Under the pieces are notes generated by a model. That model was not told the origin of the DNA and ran no database searches. It was given only the letters and a program-made list of their open reading frames with translations. The translations under genes and the position numbers were made by a program. From Sporolactobacillus sp. STSJ-5 (GTDB lineage: Bacteria > Bacillota > Bacilli > Bacillales > Sporolactobacillaceae), in NCBI RefSeq assembly GCF_024385605.1, contig NZ_JANFOJ010000004.1, forward strand, positions 140,036-204,035: DNA of 64,000 nt, in the 5' to 3' direction. The first letter of the stretch is position 1, and each line of letters starts with the position of its first letter. Below, piece by piece: positions 25,027-33,722 of this stretch.

Positions 25027-26235
25027 CTATTTTTTGAACACACGCATCGCTTCATAATAATTGGTGATCGGATGATAGTCTGTTTTTGTGAGCGGACTTT
25101 TTTCATAACCGATGCGGAGATTCGCGCGGCCGAGCTTCGGATACCACGCTCCGTAGCGATGATCAATGAAGTGTGCCCAGCAATAGCCGAAAAGCTGGCG
25201 ATAATTATTTAAATAAAAATCGGCGTCCGGCGCTGCGGCGGCAAGCCATGCAGAGGCACCGAGCGCTTCGGCCATTACCCAGTAGTATTTATAGGGATCA
25301 AGAATCCGTCCATCCGGTGCCATTGAAAAATAGAGTCCGCCATACACGTGATCCGTCCCTGCTTTCCAAGCGGTTCGATAGAGAAAAACGGCGCGATCAA
25401 CAAGCCACTGCTCCGGCACATAGTCATGCAGCTTCATCAAGAGCTTGCTCCATTCAATCGAGTGACCGAGAACGAATCCGTACAGCCGAAACTCGTTATT
25501 CTTATATTCGGCATGCTGCCTCCAGTCCGGCTGCCAATCGCGGTTGTACTGCTCCCAGACCAATCCCCACGTTTGGTCGGCCAAGGTGATGGTCACAGAA
25601 TGTGCGAGTGTCATCGCGCGGTGCAAATAAGCCTGTTCGCCGGTAACCTCAAAGGCAGCAATCATCGCTTCACAGGTGTGCATGTTCGCGTTTTGCCCGC
25701 GATAAGGATCCGTCACGCTCCAATCACGATTTTTTGCGTCGAGATAGAGCTGATGCTCATCGTCCCAAAGATGTTTTTCCAAAATTTGCACCTGGGCATT
25801 GAGCAGCGGACGTGTGCTGCCGATTCCCGCCTTGCCGGCTGTTGCCAGCGCGAGCAGTACGAAGGCTTGACCGTACATGTATTTTCCGTTGTCGGTCACC
25901 TTTCGCTTTTCCGCCTGCCAAAAATAGCCGCCGTAGTCATGGTCGTGCATCACCTCTTCGAGAAAACGCAGACCGTGCTCCGCCATGACTTTCCAGCGCT
26001 GCGGACCGCCGAGCAGGAAACCGATGCTGAATATGTAGATGAATCGCGCGGTACCGACGAGCGATTTGGTTTCATAATCACAGATCGTGCCGTCATCAAG
26101 GTAACAATGATAATAGCCGCCATTCACGCGATCGATACACTGCGGATCATAAAAATCAATCGTCTCGAAAATTTGCTTACGCAGCCAATCCTGATCAAAA
26201 AATGCCCGGCCGCCATCGATCTTCTCATCAAGCAT
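25027..26235 (-). CDS. AGE (N-acylglucosamine 2-epimerase) family sugar isomerase/epimerase
   Basis: 402 residues, full length for the (alpha/alpha)6-barrel AGE family. Blocks include GGYYHCYLDDG, GTARFIYIFSIGF, YGGYFW, GQNANMHTCEAMIAAFE, LYGFVLGHSIEWSKLL and VYGGLYFSMAPDG; the His residues in the last-third blocks are the usual acid/base candidates. Candidate activities are mannose-fructose isomerisation or a 2-epimerisation such as cellobiose 2-epimerase. No sugar transporter is adjacent, so the substrate stays open. Confidence 0.88.
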   Translation of the reverse strand: MLDEKIDGGRAFFDQDWLRKQIFETIDFYDPQCIDRVNGGYYHCYLDDGTICDYETKSLVGTARFIYIFSIGFLLGGPQRWKVMAEHGLRFLEEVMHDHDYGGYFWQAEKRKVTDNGKYMYGQAFVLLALATAGKAGIGSTRPLLNAQVQILEKHLWDDEHQLYLDAKNRDWSVTDPYRGQNANMHTCEAMIAAFEVTGEQAYLHRAMTLAHSVTITLADQTWGLVWEQYNRDWQPDWRQHAEYKNNEFRLYGFVLGHSIEWSKLLMKLHDYVPEQWLVDRAVFLYRTAWKAGTDHVYGGLYFSMAPDGRILDPYKYYWVMAEALGASAWLAAAAPDADFYLNNYRQLFGYCWAHFIDHRYGAWYPKLGRANLRIGYEKSPLTKTDYHPITNYYEAMRVFKK

Positions 26236-26339
26236 TGCGCACCCTCTCTCTGCAGGTAGTCATACTAGATGTATGCAGCGTGACGGCTTGCTATGAAAAC
26301 AGTGTGGAATTCGAGCGATCGAATACAATGAAAAAAGTG

Positions 26340-27196
26340 AGCAGAATGCATGGACTCACTCTCAGATCAGGCTCATGCTCAAAAATCGTAATCCAATGCA
26401 CGATAATCCCAGTCCAATGCACGAAAAAAAGAGCGGAACGCATGAACTTACTCTCAGACTAGGCTCATGCTCAAAAACAGTGGGCCAATGCACGAAACTA
26501 TCGGTTCTATGCACGATAATCCCAGTCCAATGCACGAAAAAAAGAGCGGAATGCATGAACTCACTCTCAGACCAGGCTCATGCTCAAAAATCGTAATCCA
26601 ATGCACGATAATCCAAATTCTATGCACGATAATCCCAGCCCAATGCACAAAAATGTGAGCGGAACGCATGAACTCACTCTCAGACCAGGCTCATGTTCAA
26701 AAATCGTAATCCAATGCACGATAATACAAATTCTATGCACGAAAAAAAGAACGGAACGCATGAACTTACTCTCAGACCAAGCTCATGCTCAAAAATCGTA
26801 ATCCAATGCACGAAACTATCGGTTCTATGCACAATAATCCTAGTTCAATGCACGAAAAAAAGAGCGGAACGCATGAACTCACTCTCAGACCAGGCTCATG
26901 TTCAAAAATCGTAATCCAATGCACGATAATCCAAATTCTATGCACGATAATCCCAGCCCAATGCACAAAAATGTGAGCGGAACTCATGAACTCACTCTCA
27001 GACCAGGCTCATGCTCAAAAATCGTAATCCAATGCACGAAACTATTGGTTCTATGCACGATAATCCCAGTCCAATGCACGAAAAAGTGAGCGGAATGCAT
27101 GAACTCACTCTCAGATCAGGCTCATGCTCAAAAATCTTAATCCAATGCACGAAACTATCGGTTCAATGCACGAAAATTAGGTCCTCATGCACGAAC
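26340..27196 (-). repeat. Family A repeat array A2
   Basis: The plus strand reads CCAATGCACGATAATCC and variants, so the GTGCATTG core lies on the minus strand, in the direction of the flanking genes. The marker ATGCTCAAAAATC (or ATGTTCAAAAATC) starts at 26375, 26467, 26580, 26693, 26785, 26898, 27011 and 27124: steps of 92, 113, 113, 92, 113, 113, 113, differing by exactly one 21-base module. It fills the gap between an MFS gene's terminator and the AGE-epimerase gene. Confidence 0.92.
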
Positions 27197-27270
27197 CCAG
27201 ACCTGACGAAAAAGTTCAACCGACTAACACAATCATGAAATTCGTATCCAATCGAGAAATTTTTAGCAAC

Positions 27271-27313
27271 AAAAAATCCTCCCCACACCGCATAAGCGGT
27301 ACGGGGAGGATTT
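27271..27313 (-). terminator. Terminator after the MFS gene
   Basis: Arms AAATCCTCCCC (27274-27284) and GGGGAGGATTT (27303-27313), perfect; leftward it ends in TTTTTTG. Confidence 0.88.
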
Positions 27314-27317
27314 ATGT

Positions 27318-28730
27318 TCATGAGCGGCGGCTTGGTTTTTTCACAAAGAATGCGAGAATCAAGGCCGCTAAAATAATCAATGAAGCAACGAAGAACGCGG
27401 CATTGACGCCACGGATCAGCCCGTCAACGCCATATTTCTGCGGGTTAAGCGCGGTTGAGGCCATGACGGTGAACAGCAGCGCCGTTCCGATTGATCCGGC
27501 AACCTGGCGCATGGTATTGTTCATGGCGGTGCCGTGCGGAATCATGTTATTCGGCAGCTGGTTTAAGCCGGCTGTCGTTGTCGGCATTAAGACCATCGAC
27601 AGGCCGAACATGCGCCCCGCATTCACAAGAGCCAGATAAGCAAACGATGTTGATACGTCCAAGCGGCACAGCAGCAAGGTCGTCACCAAAACAATGATGA
27701 GACCGGTGATTGCAAGGCCACGTGCGCCGACCTTATCAAAAATTCGTCCGGTGATCGGGGACATGACGCCCATCACAATTGCTCCCGGGAGCAGCATCAA
27801 TCCGGATTTGAGCGGCGAGAAGCCGAGCATCGTCTGCATGTAGATCGGCAACATCGTTGCACCGGCAATAAACGCCGTAAAGCAGAGCATGCCGATCACC
27901 GTTGTCAGTGTAAAAATCGGGTAGCGGAACACCTTGAATTCCAGAATCGGCTGTTCAAGCCGAAGCTGCCTGAGAATGAACACCGTGAGTGCCACAGCAC
28001 CCAGCGCGAGTGTCAGCAGTACCTCCGGATCCCCCCAGCCATGACTTCCGGCAATACTTGATCCGTACAGCAAGCCGCCGAAGCCAAGCGTTGAGAGAGC
28101 AATCGACAGAATATCCAGCTTCGGATACGTCCGCTTGGTCACATTTTTCAAAATGAAAAAAGCGAGAATAAAATCAAGCAGCGCAACCGGAAGCACAACA
28201 TAGAACAAGATCCGCCATGAATAATGATTAATCAGCCAGCCGGACAAGGTCGGACCGATCGCCGGAGCGAACCCGATTACCAGACCGAAGATGCCCATGA
28301 CCGATCCCCGCTTCTCAATCGGAAAAATGATAAACATAATCGTCATCATGAGCGGCATCATGATCCCGGCACCCATCGCCTGGATGATACGACCGATAAT
28401 CAGAAAAAAGAAATTGTTCGAGACAAGACATACGAGCGTGCCAACCGTAAATGATCCCATCGCCGATAAAAACAGAGCGCGCGTGGTGAACCTTCCCTCG
28501 AGGAAGGCCGTAATTGGAATCATAATCCCGTTGACAAGCAGAAACACCGTCTGAATCCACTGCACCATGACCGACGTCAAGTTCAAATCATGCATAATGC
28601 TCGGCAGCGCCGTAACAAGCAGTGTCTGATTCAGAATCGTTATAAACCCACCAAAAACCAAGACAAGAACAATTGGTACCACATTGAGATTCCGGTGGAC
28701 CTGAATCCTATTTTCTTCCATAATACTCAT
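27318..28730 (-). CDS. DHA2-family MFS efflux transporter, second copy
   Basis: About 470 residues, 14 hydrophobic segments. It shares with the pump at 21182 the blocks GGFITILNQTLLVTALPSI, FLEGRFTTRALFL, GRIIQAMGAGIMMPLMMT, IGPTLSGWLI and GLNQLPNNMIPHGTAMNNTMRQVAG. ATG 28730 follows GGA at short distance; an ATG at 28766 is a second in-frame option. Multidrug or metabolite export is the family role; no regulator is adjacent. Confidence 0.9.
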   Translation of the reverse strand: MSIMEENRIQVHRNLNVVPIVLVLVFGGFITILNQTLLVTALPSIMHDLNLTSVMVQWIQTVFLLVNGIMIPITAFLEGRFTTRALFLSAMGSFTVGTLVCLVSNNFFFLIIGRIIQAMGAGIMMPLMMTIMFIIFPIEKRGSVMGIFGLVIGFAPAIGPTLSGWLINHYSWRILFYVVLPVALLDFILAFFILKNVTKRTYPKLDILSIALSTLGFGGLLYGSSIAGSHGWGDPEVLLTLALGAVALTVFILRQLRLEQPILEFKVFRYPIFTLTTVIGMLCFTAFIAGATMLPIYMQTMLGFSPLKSGLMLLPGAIVMGVMSPITGRIFDKVGARGLAITGLIIVLVTTLLLCRLDVSTSFAYLALVNAGRMFGLSMVLMPTTTAGLNQLPNNMIPHGTAMNNTMRQVAGSIGTALLFTVMASTALNPQKYGVDGLIRGVNAAFFVASLIILAALILAFFVKKPSRRS

Positions 28731-28886
28731 TCCAACACTTCTTTCTAAAATGTTCATGATTGACAATGCTGATTAGAATTCACCGATCATCAGCACCGGG
28801 CAACCTATTCATCATATCATGAAAATTTTATTCGTGTAAGCATTATGAAGGGAACCTAATCCACCTGAGCAAAATTTACAATGCTC

Positions 28887-29726
28887 TTAATAAATACGCA
28901 ATACACCGCTGTTTACCGTTGCATCAAACGTGTAGGTTCCTGATCCATGGACACCGCTGATCGTTTTGTCGCCGGTTTGCTTCTCTTTGAGCGGCAGGAT
29001 GCAGCGAAGCATTCCACTGTTCGTCTTTCCGTTGAGGCGGAAATCTGCATCATTCGGCAGATCAAAATTTGCCAGACCCGAGTTGACCGAAGCCTTGACC
29101 GGTCCGCTCAATTCGGTGATTCCCATCTTCAAATTACCGGAATGCACCTGCGCATTGAACGCTCCGGAGAAATGGGTAACCTTTAAATTGCCCGAACGAA
29201 GATCAAGCGTTGCCGACCGCACATGTAATTGATCCATCTCCAGATTGCCCGAATGTACAACCAATTGGGCAGAGTCGGCAGAAATCCCCTTCACGTTAGC
29301 AGATCCCGATGAAACATTCACCGCAAGCTTTCGATAAGTCGCCTCATCATCAAAGTTTATCGTTCCCGAGCCAATATCCAAGCTGAGCGCCCGAGCATAG
29401 CTGCGCGGAATCGTAATCGTTACCTTAGAGCGGTCCCACCAGGAAAAAAAGGAGAACTGCCTGTGCGTTTTCACCTGAATCGAGTCACCCGACCGTTGAA
29501 CCGAGACACTCCCTTTGCCGCTCAACTTGGCGCGCACTTGATTCCCTTCACCGAGCACAACTTCCGCTCGAATACTTCCCGTTTTAACTTGAATCTGATT
29601 CACCTGCTTTGTTAAAGTTGCCGAGCTTTGCTGCTTGCCAAAGGGCAACCCAGGTAAATGAATCGGATTGAAAAAGATCAAATACACAACCACAACAATA
29701 GCCAGCACAATCGCAAACCGTTTCAT
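28887..29726 (-). CDS. DUF4097 beta-helix protein (LiaG-like), membrane-anchored
   Basis: 279 residues. One N-terminal membrane segment (FAIVLAIVVVVYLIFFNPI) then a repetitive beta region with DIGSGTINF, VSSGSANVKG, VHSGNLEMD, LRSGNLKVTH, VHSGNLKM and VNSGLANFDL: six or more turns of the SG-N pattern typical of DUF4097. B. subtilis LiaG is of this kind and belongs to a cell-envelope stress operon, but here no liaRS-like genes are adjacent. Likely on the outer face of the membrane. Confidence 0.82.
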   Translation of the reverse strand: MKRFAIVLAIVVVVYLIFFNPIHLPGLPFGKQQSSATLTKQVNQIQVKTGSIRAEVVLGEGNQVRAKLSGKGSVSVQRSGDSIQVKTHRQFSFFSWWDRSKVTITIPRSYARALSLDIGSGTINFDDEATYRKLAVNVSSGSANVKGISADSAQLVVHSGNLEMDQLHVRSATLDLRSGNLKVTHFSGAFNAQVHSGNLKMGITELSGPVKASVNSGLANFDLPNDADFRLNGKTNSGMLRCILPLKEKQTGDKTISGVHGSGTYTFDATVNSGVLRIY

Positions 29727-29840
29727 ACAAATCGCCTACCTTCCTTAAAGTAATGTCATGTAAAAAACTTGGCTCCGCCAAGTATCTGAGGCAACGTTTC
29801 GTGGAACATCCATCGTCAGCGGTGATGCTTTACTTAGTAT

Positions 29841-29876
29841 AAAAAAACGCCGGCGATCAAGTAACCGTCCGGCGTT
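29841..29876 (-). terminator. Terminator after the YbaK gene
   Basis: Arms AACGCCGG and CCGGCGTT around 15 bases, followed leftward by a run of seven T. Confidence 0.85.
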
Positions 29877-29908
29877 CTATAAATGTATACGTCTTAAGTG
29901 CTATCTAT

Positions 29909-30400
29909 TCAGGCTTCCGGTTCATCCTGCCAGCCTTTGCAGGCATTGACCCATGATTTGCCGTTGCCGAGGCTGTACAGGTCATCAATGGTGAGCTCAA
30001 TGGCGGAATTGCTGCTGCCGCATGCCGGGAACACGGTTTCGAAGCGTTTCAACGATTCGTCCATAAACACCGGCCAATCGTGTGTCAGACCAAATGGACA
30101 AACGCCGCCGACCGCGTGACCAACGAGTTCCAGCGTTTCTTCGGGCGAAAGCATATGCGCTTTGAAGCCGAATTCATGGCGGAATTTCTTGTTGTCGATC
30201 TTGGCATCGCCAGCCATGACGACCAGCATCGCACCTTCCTTATTTTCGCCGCGAAAGGCGAGCGTTTTTGCGATCCGTTCCGGTTCCACATGCAAATGCT
30301 CCGCCGCCAGCTGCACCGTCGCGCTTGAGAGTTTCAGTTCAATGACATCCTTTTCACGGCCGACCGACCGAAAATAGGCCTTCACTTTTTCCACAGACAT
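29909..30400 (-). CDS. YbaK/EbsC-family aminoacyl-tRNA deacylase
   Basis: 163 residues of the INS/YbaK fold. RIAKTLAFRGENKEGAMLVVMAGDAKID carries the catalytic-Lys region seen in ProXp/YbaK editing domains, and HAVGGVCPFGL is the hallmark GXXXP loop of the group. These proteins hydrolyse misacylated tRNA such as Cys-tRNA(Pro) or Ala-tRNA(Pro) in trans. It is a single gene, divergent from the ParB-like gene. Confidence 0.88.
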   Translation of the reverse strand: MSVEKVKAYFRSVGREKDVIELKLSSATVQLAAEHLHVEPERIAKTLAFRGENKEGAMLVVMAGDAKIDNKKFRHEFGFKAHMLSPEETLELVGHAVGGVCPFGLTHDWPVFMDESLKRFETVFPACGSSNSAIELTIDDLYSLGNGKSWVNACKGWQDEPEA

Positions 30401-30483
30401 CCTAACGCCTCCCGTTCCTCTTGCATTATCGTCAAGTTTAGCAAAAAATAGTGTCCTGTCAATCCGTACTGGTTAATATATAC

Positions 30484-30511
30484 TTTGCAAAATCTACGGA
30501 TCTATTATAAA
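30484..30511 (+). promoter_or_regulatory. Possible promoter of the ParB-like gene
   Basis: TTTGCA (30484-30489) and TATAAA (30506-30511) with a 16-base spacer, about 60 bases before the start codon. The match is moderate. Confidence 0.4.
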
Positions 30512-30577
30512 TTTAAACTATTATCATTCGCGCACTTGCACGGATACTTTGGGAAAATCATAAAGAAGGGGTTGCGC

Positions 30578-30949
30578 ATGGCAGAATTATTAACGGGAAA
30601 AGAAATTTGCGGACGCTACAGCGATCTTCAGCATGACGCGTTCGGCACTGATGACCATCAATTCAAGCTGATCACAATCGAGAAGGAAAAGTTGTATGAC
30701 GTGCCTTGCTCGTTCAGCAGCAATGGAAAAAATCTGGTGACCTATAAAGAATGGGCAAACGACCCGGAAAATTACGATGATTATCATACCGATAACGTCA
30801 AGCAGATGGTTGATTATATACATGAAGGCGGAAAGCTGCCGCCAATGATGGTCAATAAGGATTTATGCTTGTATGACGGTCAGCATCGACTGACGGCATA
30901 CAGCCTGATCCCGGAAATCAAGGAAGTCGAAGTATACAAGGAAGTCTGA
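30578..30949 (+). CDS. Single-domain ParB/sulfiredoxin-fold protein
   Basis: 123 residues from the ATG at 30578, with AGAAGGGG upstream. VNKDLCLYDGQHRLTAYSLI contains the DG-x-HR-x-x-A motif of ParB N-terminal-like domains, which bind nucleotide (CTP in ParB, ATP in sulfiredoxin-like relatives). No helix-turn-helix or C-terminal dimerisation domain is present, so it is not a chromosome-segregation ParB. The N-terminal part (LLTGKEICGRYSDLQHDAFG) is unfamiliar to me. Function unknown; followed by a strong terminator. Confidence 0.7.
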   Translation: MAELLTGKEICGRYSDLQHDAFGTDDHQFKLITIEKEKLYDVPCSFSSNGKNLVTYKEWANDPENYDDYHTDNVKQMVDYIHEGGKLPPMMVNKDLCLYDGQHRLTAYSLIPEIKEVEVYKEV

Positions 30950-30953
30950 CATG

Positions 30954-30983
30954 AAGCGAGCGCCGCGGCGCTCGCTTTTTTAC
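30954..30983 (+). terminator. Terminator after the ParB-like gene
   Basis: Arms AAGCGAGCGCC and GGCGCTCGCTT (11 bases) with a two-base centre, followed by TTTT. The 3' end overlaps the end of the convergent gene. Confidence 0.85.
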
Positions 30984-31339
30984 TTGGCAGCTGATGTTTC
31001 TTTTTTAAGCATATGCGTGATCCAATAGCCGAAACCAAGCCGGACTCCGGCTATTGCAAGTACAAGTCCATGCCCCATGTCATTGTCACCGCCTGAAATA
31101 CTGAGATACCAAGCCATCAGCATTCCCTCAAGCGTCACCTGTGCAATCACTAGATTGCTGATTTGTTCAAGCGTTTTGACGCTGACTCCCTTGTTCGCTT
31201 TCAACGCTTTAATTGCTTTTTCGTTCAGAATAAATGGAACAAAATGGCTGTCAAATTTGCCTCTTCTAAACTTAATAAATCCAATCAACATGCATACGAT
31301 GACGATACTGACTATTGAGAGTGCTATGTAGAAAAACAT
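30980..31339 (-). CDS. Unknown small membrane protein
   Basis: 119 residues. Helices at about 1-21 (FFYIALSIVSIVIVCMLIGFI) and in the second half (ISNLVIAQVTLEGMLMAWYLSI and GLVLAIAGVRLGFGYWI). Between them is a polar segment with EKAIKALKANKGVSVKTLEQ. I recognise no family. It starts 4 bases after the stop of the 336-residue membrane protein gene, so the two form an operon and may work together. Confidence 0.65.
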   Translation of the reverse strand: MFFYIALSIVSIVIVCMLIGFIKFRRGKFDSHFVPFILNEKAIKALKANKGVSVKTLEQISNLVIAQVTLEGMLMAWYLSISGGDNDMGHGLVLAIAGVRLGFGYWITHMLKKETSAAK

Positions 31340-31343
31340 CCGC

Positions 31344-32354
31344 TCACCTCTTCAATTCGCGGACCCACTCCGCAAACGTATATTGCCAATATTTTCCCGA
31401 AAGCGGTACTTCATCCGCTTTTCCCGAATCGAGTTGCTCAATCAGGCGGCGCCACAGGTCCTGGCGATTCCGGTCCGCAAAGCGATACGTCCATTTTTCC
31501 ACAACCCATAGAAACAAAACACATGTCAGTGCCACGTTCAGCAGCGTAAAGAAACTGCCCAGATCAACAGACAGTAGGAGTCCGCCAAACAATCCGCAGA
31601 TCAGCATGATAGCGACGATGATCAATTTGACAATTTGAAAAATCTTGCCTTTCTTTAAGATGCTCTCCGACTTCGGCACATGAAGGCTGGCCTCAGTCCG
31701 TTCCATCAGTGGAAGCAAATAATCGCTCGTTGGAATTTCAATTTTTTTATCGTAATGGTCGACGAGTTGATTGACGGCCTTCACTTCTTCCTTCTTTCCT
31801 AAATAACGGTGACCCTTCATGACAATGGCTGAGACCAACGAAGGAAAGGCGAGACAAATCAATACCCACATGATGATGTATTGGTTAAGAGGGAGATCGC
31901 TAAGCTCATCCCGATGGGCCAGCAGCTGATCGATCATGGTCGCATCAATTAGCGCATGGTAAAAAATCATGATGAAGACGAGCAGCGAACAGACTCCGGC
32001 AACCGATCTTACGATCCGGAGCGGCGACTGGGTTCGAGCATTGTAGTCCTCCCACGTAATACTCGGATTGGCGGCCCATGCTCTGAATGTAAAATTGATT
32101 AAGGCAACGATCGCGAAGAAGATCAGTGCGCTCAAGCTGATCCAGACATGGCCAAGGTTGAATGTGAGGCCGATCGCGCCGAGCCAAACCACGAATACGA
32201 TCGCATTCTCTATGTATAGGCGGCGACGCTTTTTCCAATGATCTTGATTCCAGTGAATCCATTTGGCACGTTGCTGTTCTTCCGAGTTGACATGAATCCC
32301 GCTCAGCAGCGCCCAGAAATAAAATAAGCACAAAAAGACAAGGACTAACGACAT
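31344..32354 (-). CDS. Unknown polytopic membrane protein
   Basis: 336 residues with about seven hydrophobic helices: one at the N terminus, a pair near 50-90, a pair near 115-180 and a pair near 245-290. A soluble loop with YLGKKEEVKAVNQLVDHYDKKI separates the second and third groups, and the C terminus is charged (WRRLIEQLDSGKADEVP). I recognise no family or motif. Forms a two-gene unit with the small membrane protein 4 bases downstream. Confidence 0.65.
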   Translation of the reverse strand: MSLVLVFLCLFYFWALLSGIHVNSEEQQRAKWIHWNQDHWKKRRRLYIENAIVFVVWLGAIGLTFNLGHVWISLSALIFFAIVALINFTFRAWAANPSITWEDYNARTQSPLRIVRSVAGVCSLLVFIMIFYHALIDATMIDQLLAHRDELSDLPLNQYIIMWVLICLAFPSLVSAIVMKGHRYLGKKEEVKAVNQLVDHYDKKIEIPTSDYLLPLMERTEASLHVPKSESILKKGKIFQIVKLIIVAIMLICGLFGGLLLSVDLGSFFTLLNVALTCVLFLWVVEKWTYRFADRNRQDLWRRLIEQLDSGKADEVPLSGKYWQYTFAEWVRELKR

Positions 32355-32402
32355 CGTGAAGCCTCCCTGATTACTCGTTTCTCATATTGTAGCAGAGTAT
32401 AG

Positions 32403-32441
32403 AAAAAAGATGGCACCGGATATTCGGAGCCATCTCTTTTT
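32403..32441 (-). terminator. Terminator after the first Tyr/Pro-rich gene
   Basis: Leftward: AGATGGCTCCG pairs with CGGTGCCATCT across a short loop, then TTTTTT. It closely resembles the terminator at 32990-33031, as if gene and terminator were duplicated together. Confidence 0.8.
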
Positions 32442-32456
32442 GCATGAGAGAATTTT

Positions 32457-32903
32457 TTAACGGCATGCCGGATGCCATGGAAATTGCGGGCACCACCACG
32501 GTCTCGGCGGACGCGGCGGCTGTTGCGGGAACGGTACCCCGCGCGGCGGATACGGCCCGAGATAAGTAAGTCCGGACATATCTGTAAAATGTTCCTGGTG
32601 CTGTACCCAGCGCCGCTGCTGCGGCAAATAGACATTCATGCTGACCATGCCTGTATTCTGGTTGACACCGAGCAGCTGGATCAGCATCATCCGGTTGTAG
32701 CTTGCAAGCCGCGTTTGGTAGAAATGTCCACGCCTTCCGCGATTGAGTTCCTGCTGAATCGCATTCGGCGGAACAAGAAACGTCTGCGGTTGTTCGCGCT
32801 CATCGTAATCATCATCATCATATTCGGTCACATATCTATATGGCTCATATTCGTATGATTCATAGCCGTACGGATACCCATATCCGTTCTGATCGTCATA
32901 CAT
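32457..32903 (-). CDS. Tyr- and Pro-rich protein, paralogue 1 (possible spore-coat type)
   Basis: 148 residues. A Tyr/Asp/Glu-rich head (GYGYPYGYESYEYEPYRY) precedes a conserved middle (GRRGHFYQTRLASYNRMMLI...NTGMVSMNVYLPQ...HFTDMSGLTYLGPYPPRG) and a Pro/Trp-rich tail with two Cys (WWCPQFPWHPACR). There is no signal peptide or membrane helix. The middle is shared with the gene at 33034-33474. I know no named family; Tyr-rich heads and terminal Cys recall coat-type proteins, which is only inference. Confidence 0.65.
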   Translation of the reverse strand: MYDDQNGYGYPYGYESYEYEPYRYVTEYDDDDYDEREQPQTFLVPPNAIQQELNRGRRGHFYQTRLASYNRMMLIQLLGVNQNTGMVSMNVYLPQQRRWVQHQEHFTDMSGLTYLGPYPPRGVPFPQQPPRPPRPWWCPQFPWHPACR

Positions 32904-32989
32904 TTTTATTAACACCTGCCTATCTTGTTTGTAATACTATATGCCGGGCATCTTCATTGGGTTGGGCTGTGGCCCAGTTTGAAGCTATG

Positions 32990-33031
32990 AAGAAAAAGAC
33001 GGCTCCGCATGAAGCGGGTGCCATCTTTTTT
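32990..33031 (-). terminator. Terminator after the second Tyr/Pro-rich gene
   Basis: Leftward: AAGATGGCACCCGC pairs with GCGGAGCCGTCTT, then TTTTTC. Confidence 0.8.
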
Positions 33032-33033
33032 CG

Positions 33034-33474
33034 TCAGCAGCCGGGAAGCCCAGGATATTGCTGGCACCACGGCGGACGCGGCGTGCCGGTACCTTGGACA
33101 CCGCCTTGTGTCCCGCCCTGACCGCTGAGTGGCGGAGGGGTCGGGCCGAGATAAGTCAGCCCGAACATATCCGATTTATGTTCTTGATGAAACATCCATT
33201 GTCCGGTTTGCGGCATATAAACATTCATGCTGACCATGCCAGTCGCCGGGTTTATACCAAGCAGCTGGATCGTCACCAATTCACCGAAGCTTGCCAATCT
33301 GGTACGGTAATAGTGTCCGGCCCTTCCCAGCTTAATTTCATTTTCAATTGTCGCCGTCGGCAGCAGTGTCGGCATCTGTTCACGATAAGGATCGTACGCA
33401 TTTTCATTAAATTGATTCCCATTATAATAGCCATAAGGATCGTAAAAATAACCATCCTCGAATTCGTTTGTCAT
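33034..33474 (-). CDS. Tyr- and Pro-rich protein, paralogue 2 (possible spore-coat type)
   Basis: 146 residues from the ATG at 33474, preceded by GGGGCGGGTGA. Head FYDPYGYYNGNQFNENAYDPYR; middle GRAGHYYRTRLASFGELVTIQLLGINPATGMVSMNVYMPQ...MFGLTYLGPTPPP; tail with GGTQGG repeats and CQQYPGLPGC. Tandem with paralogue 1, same direction, but separated by its own terminator, so each is its own transcript. Function unknown. Confidence 0.65.
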   Translation of the reverse strand: MTNEFEDGYFYDPYGYYNGNQFNENAYDPYREQMPTLLPTATIENEIKLGRAGHYYRTRLASFGELVTIQLLGINPATGMVSMNVYMPQTGQWMFHQEHKSDMFGLTYLGPTPPPLSGQGGTQGGVQGTGTPRPPWCQQYPGLPGC

Positions 33475-33722
33475 ACAGTCACCCGCCCCTCTCATTATGT
33501 ATTACTATATGTCGGGCGATTGTATTGGGCTGGGCGCGATCAAGCCCAATTTCAATTTTAATTATTTTGTTTGTGTAAACGTTTTCTAATACGGCTTGTT
33601 GATTCGATTTCTATTATTATGCAGTGTTTTGGCTTCATTTTTACTGTTTTGTCGTTTCGTTTTTTTTCGGGAAATTTGTTATTCTCTTTTTAAAAGATCT
33701 TTGAAGTTAAGGAGATGATTGA

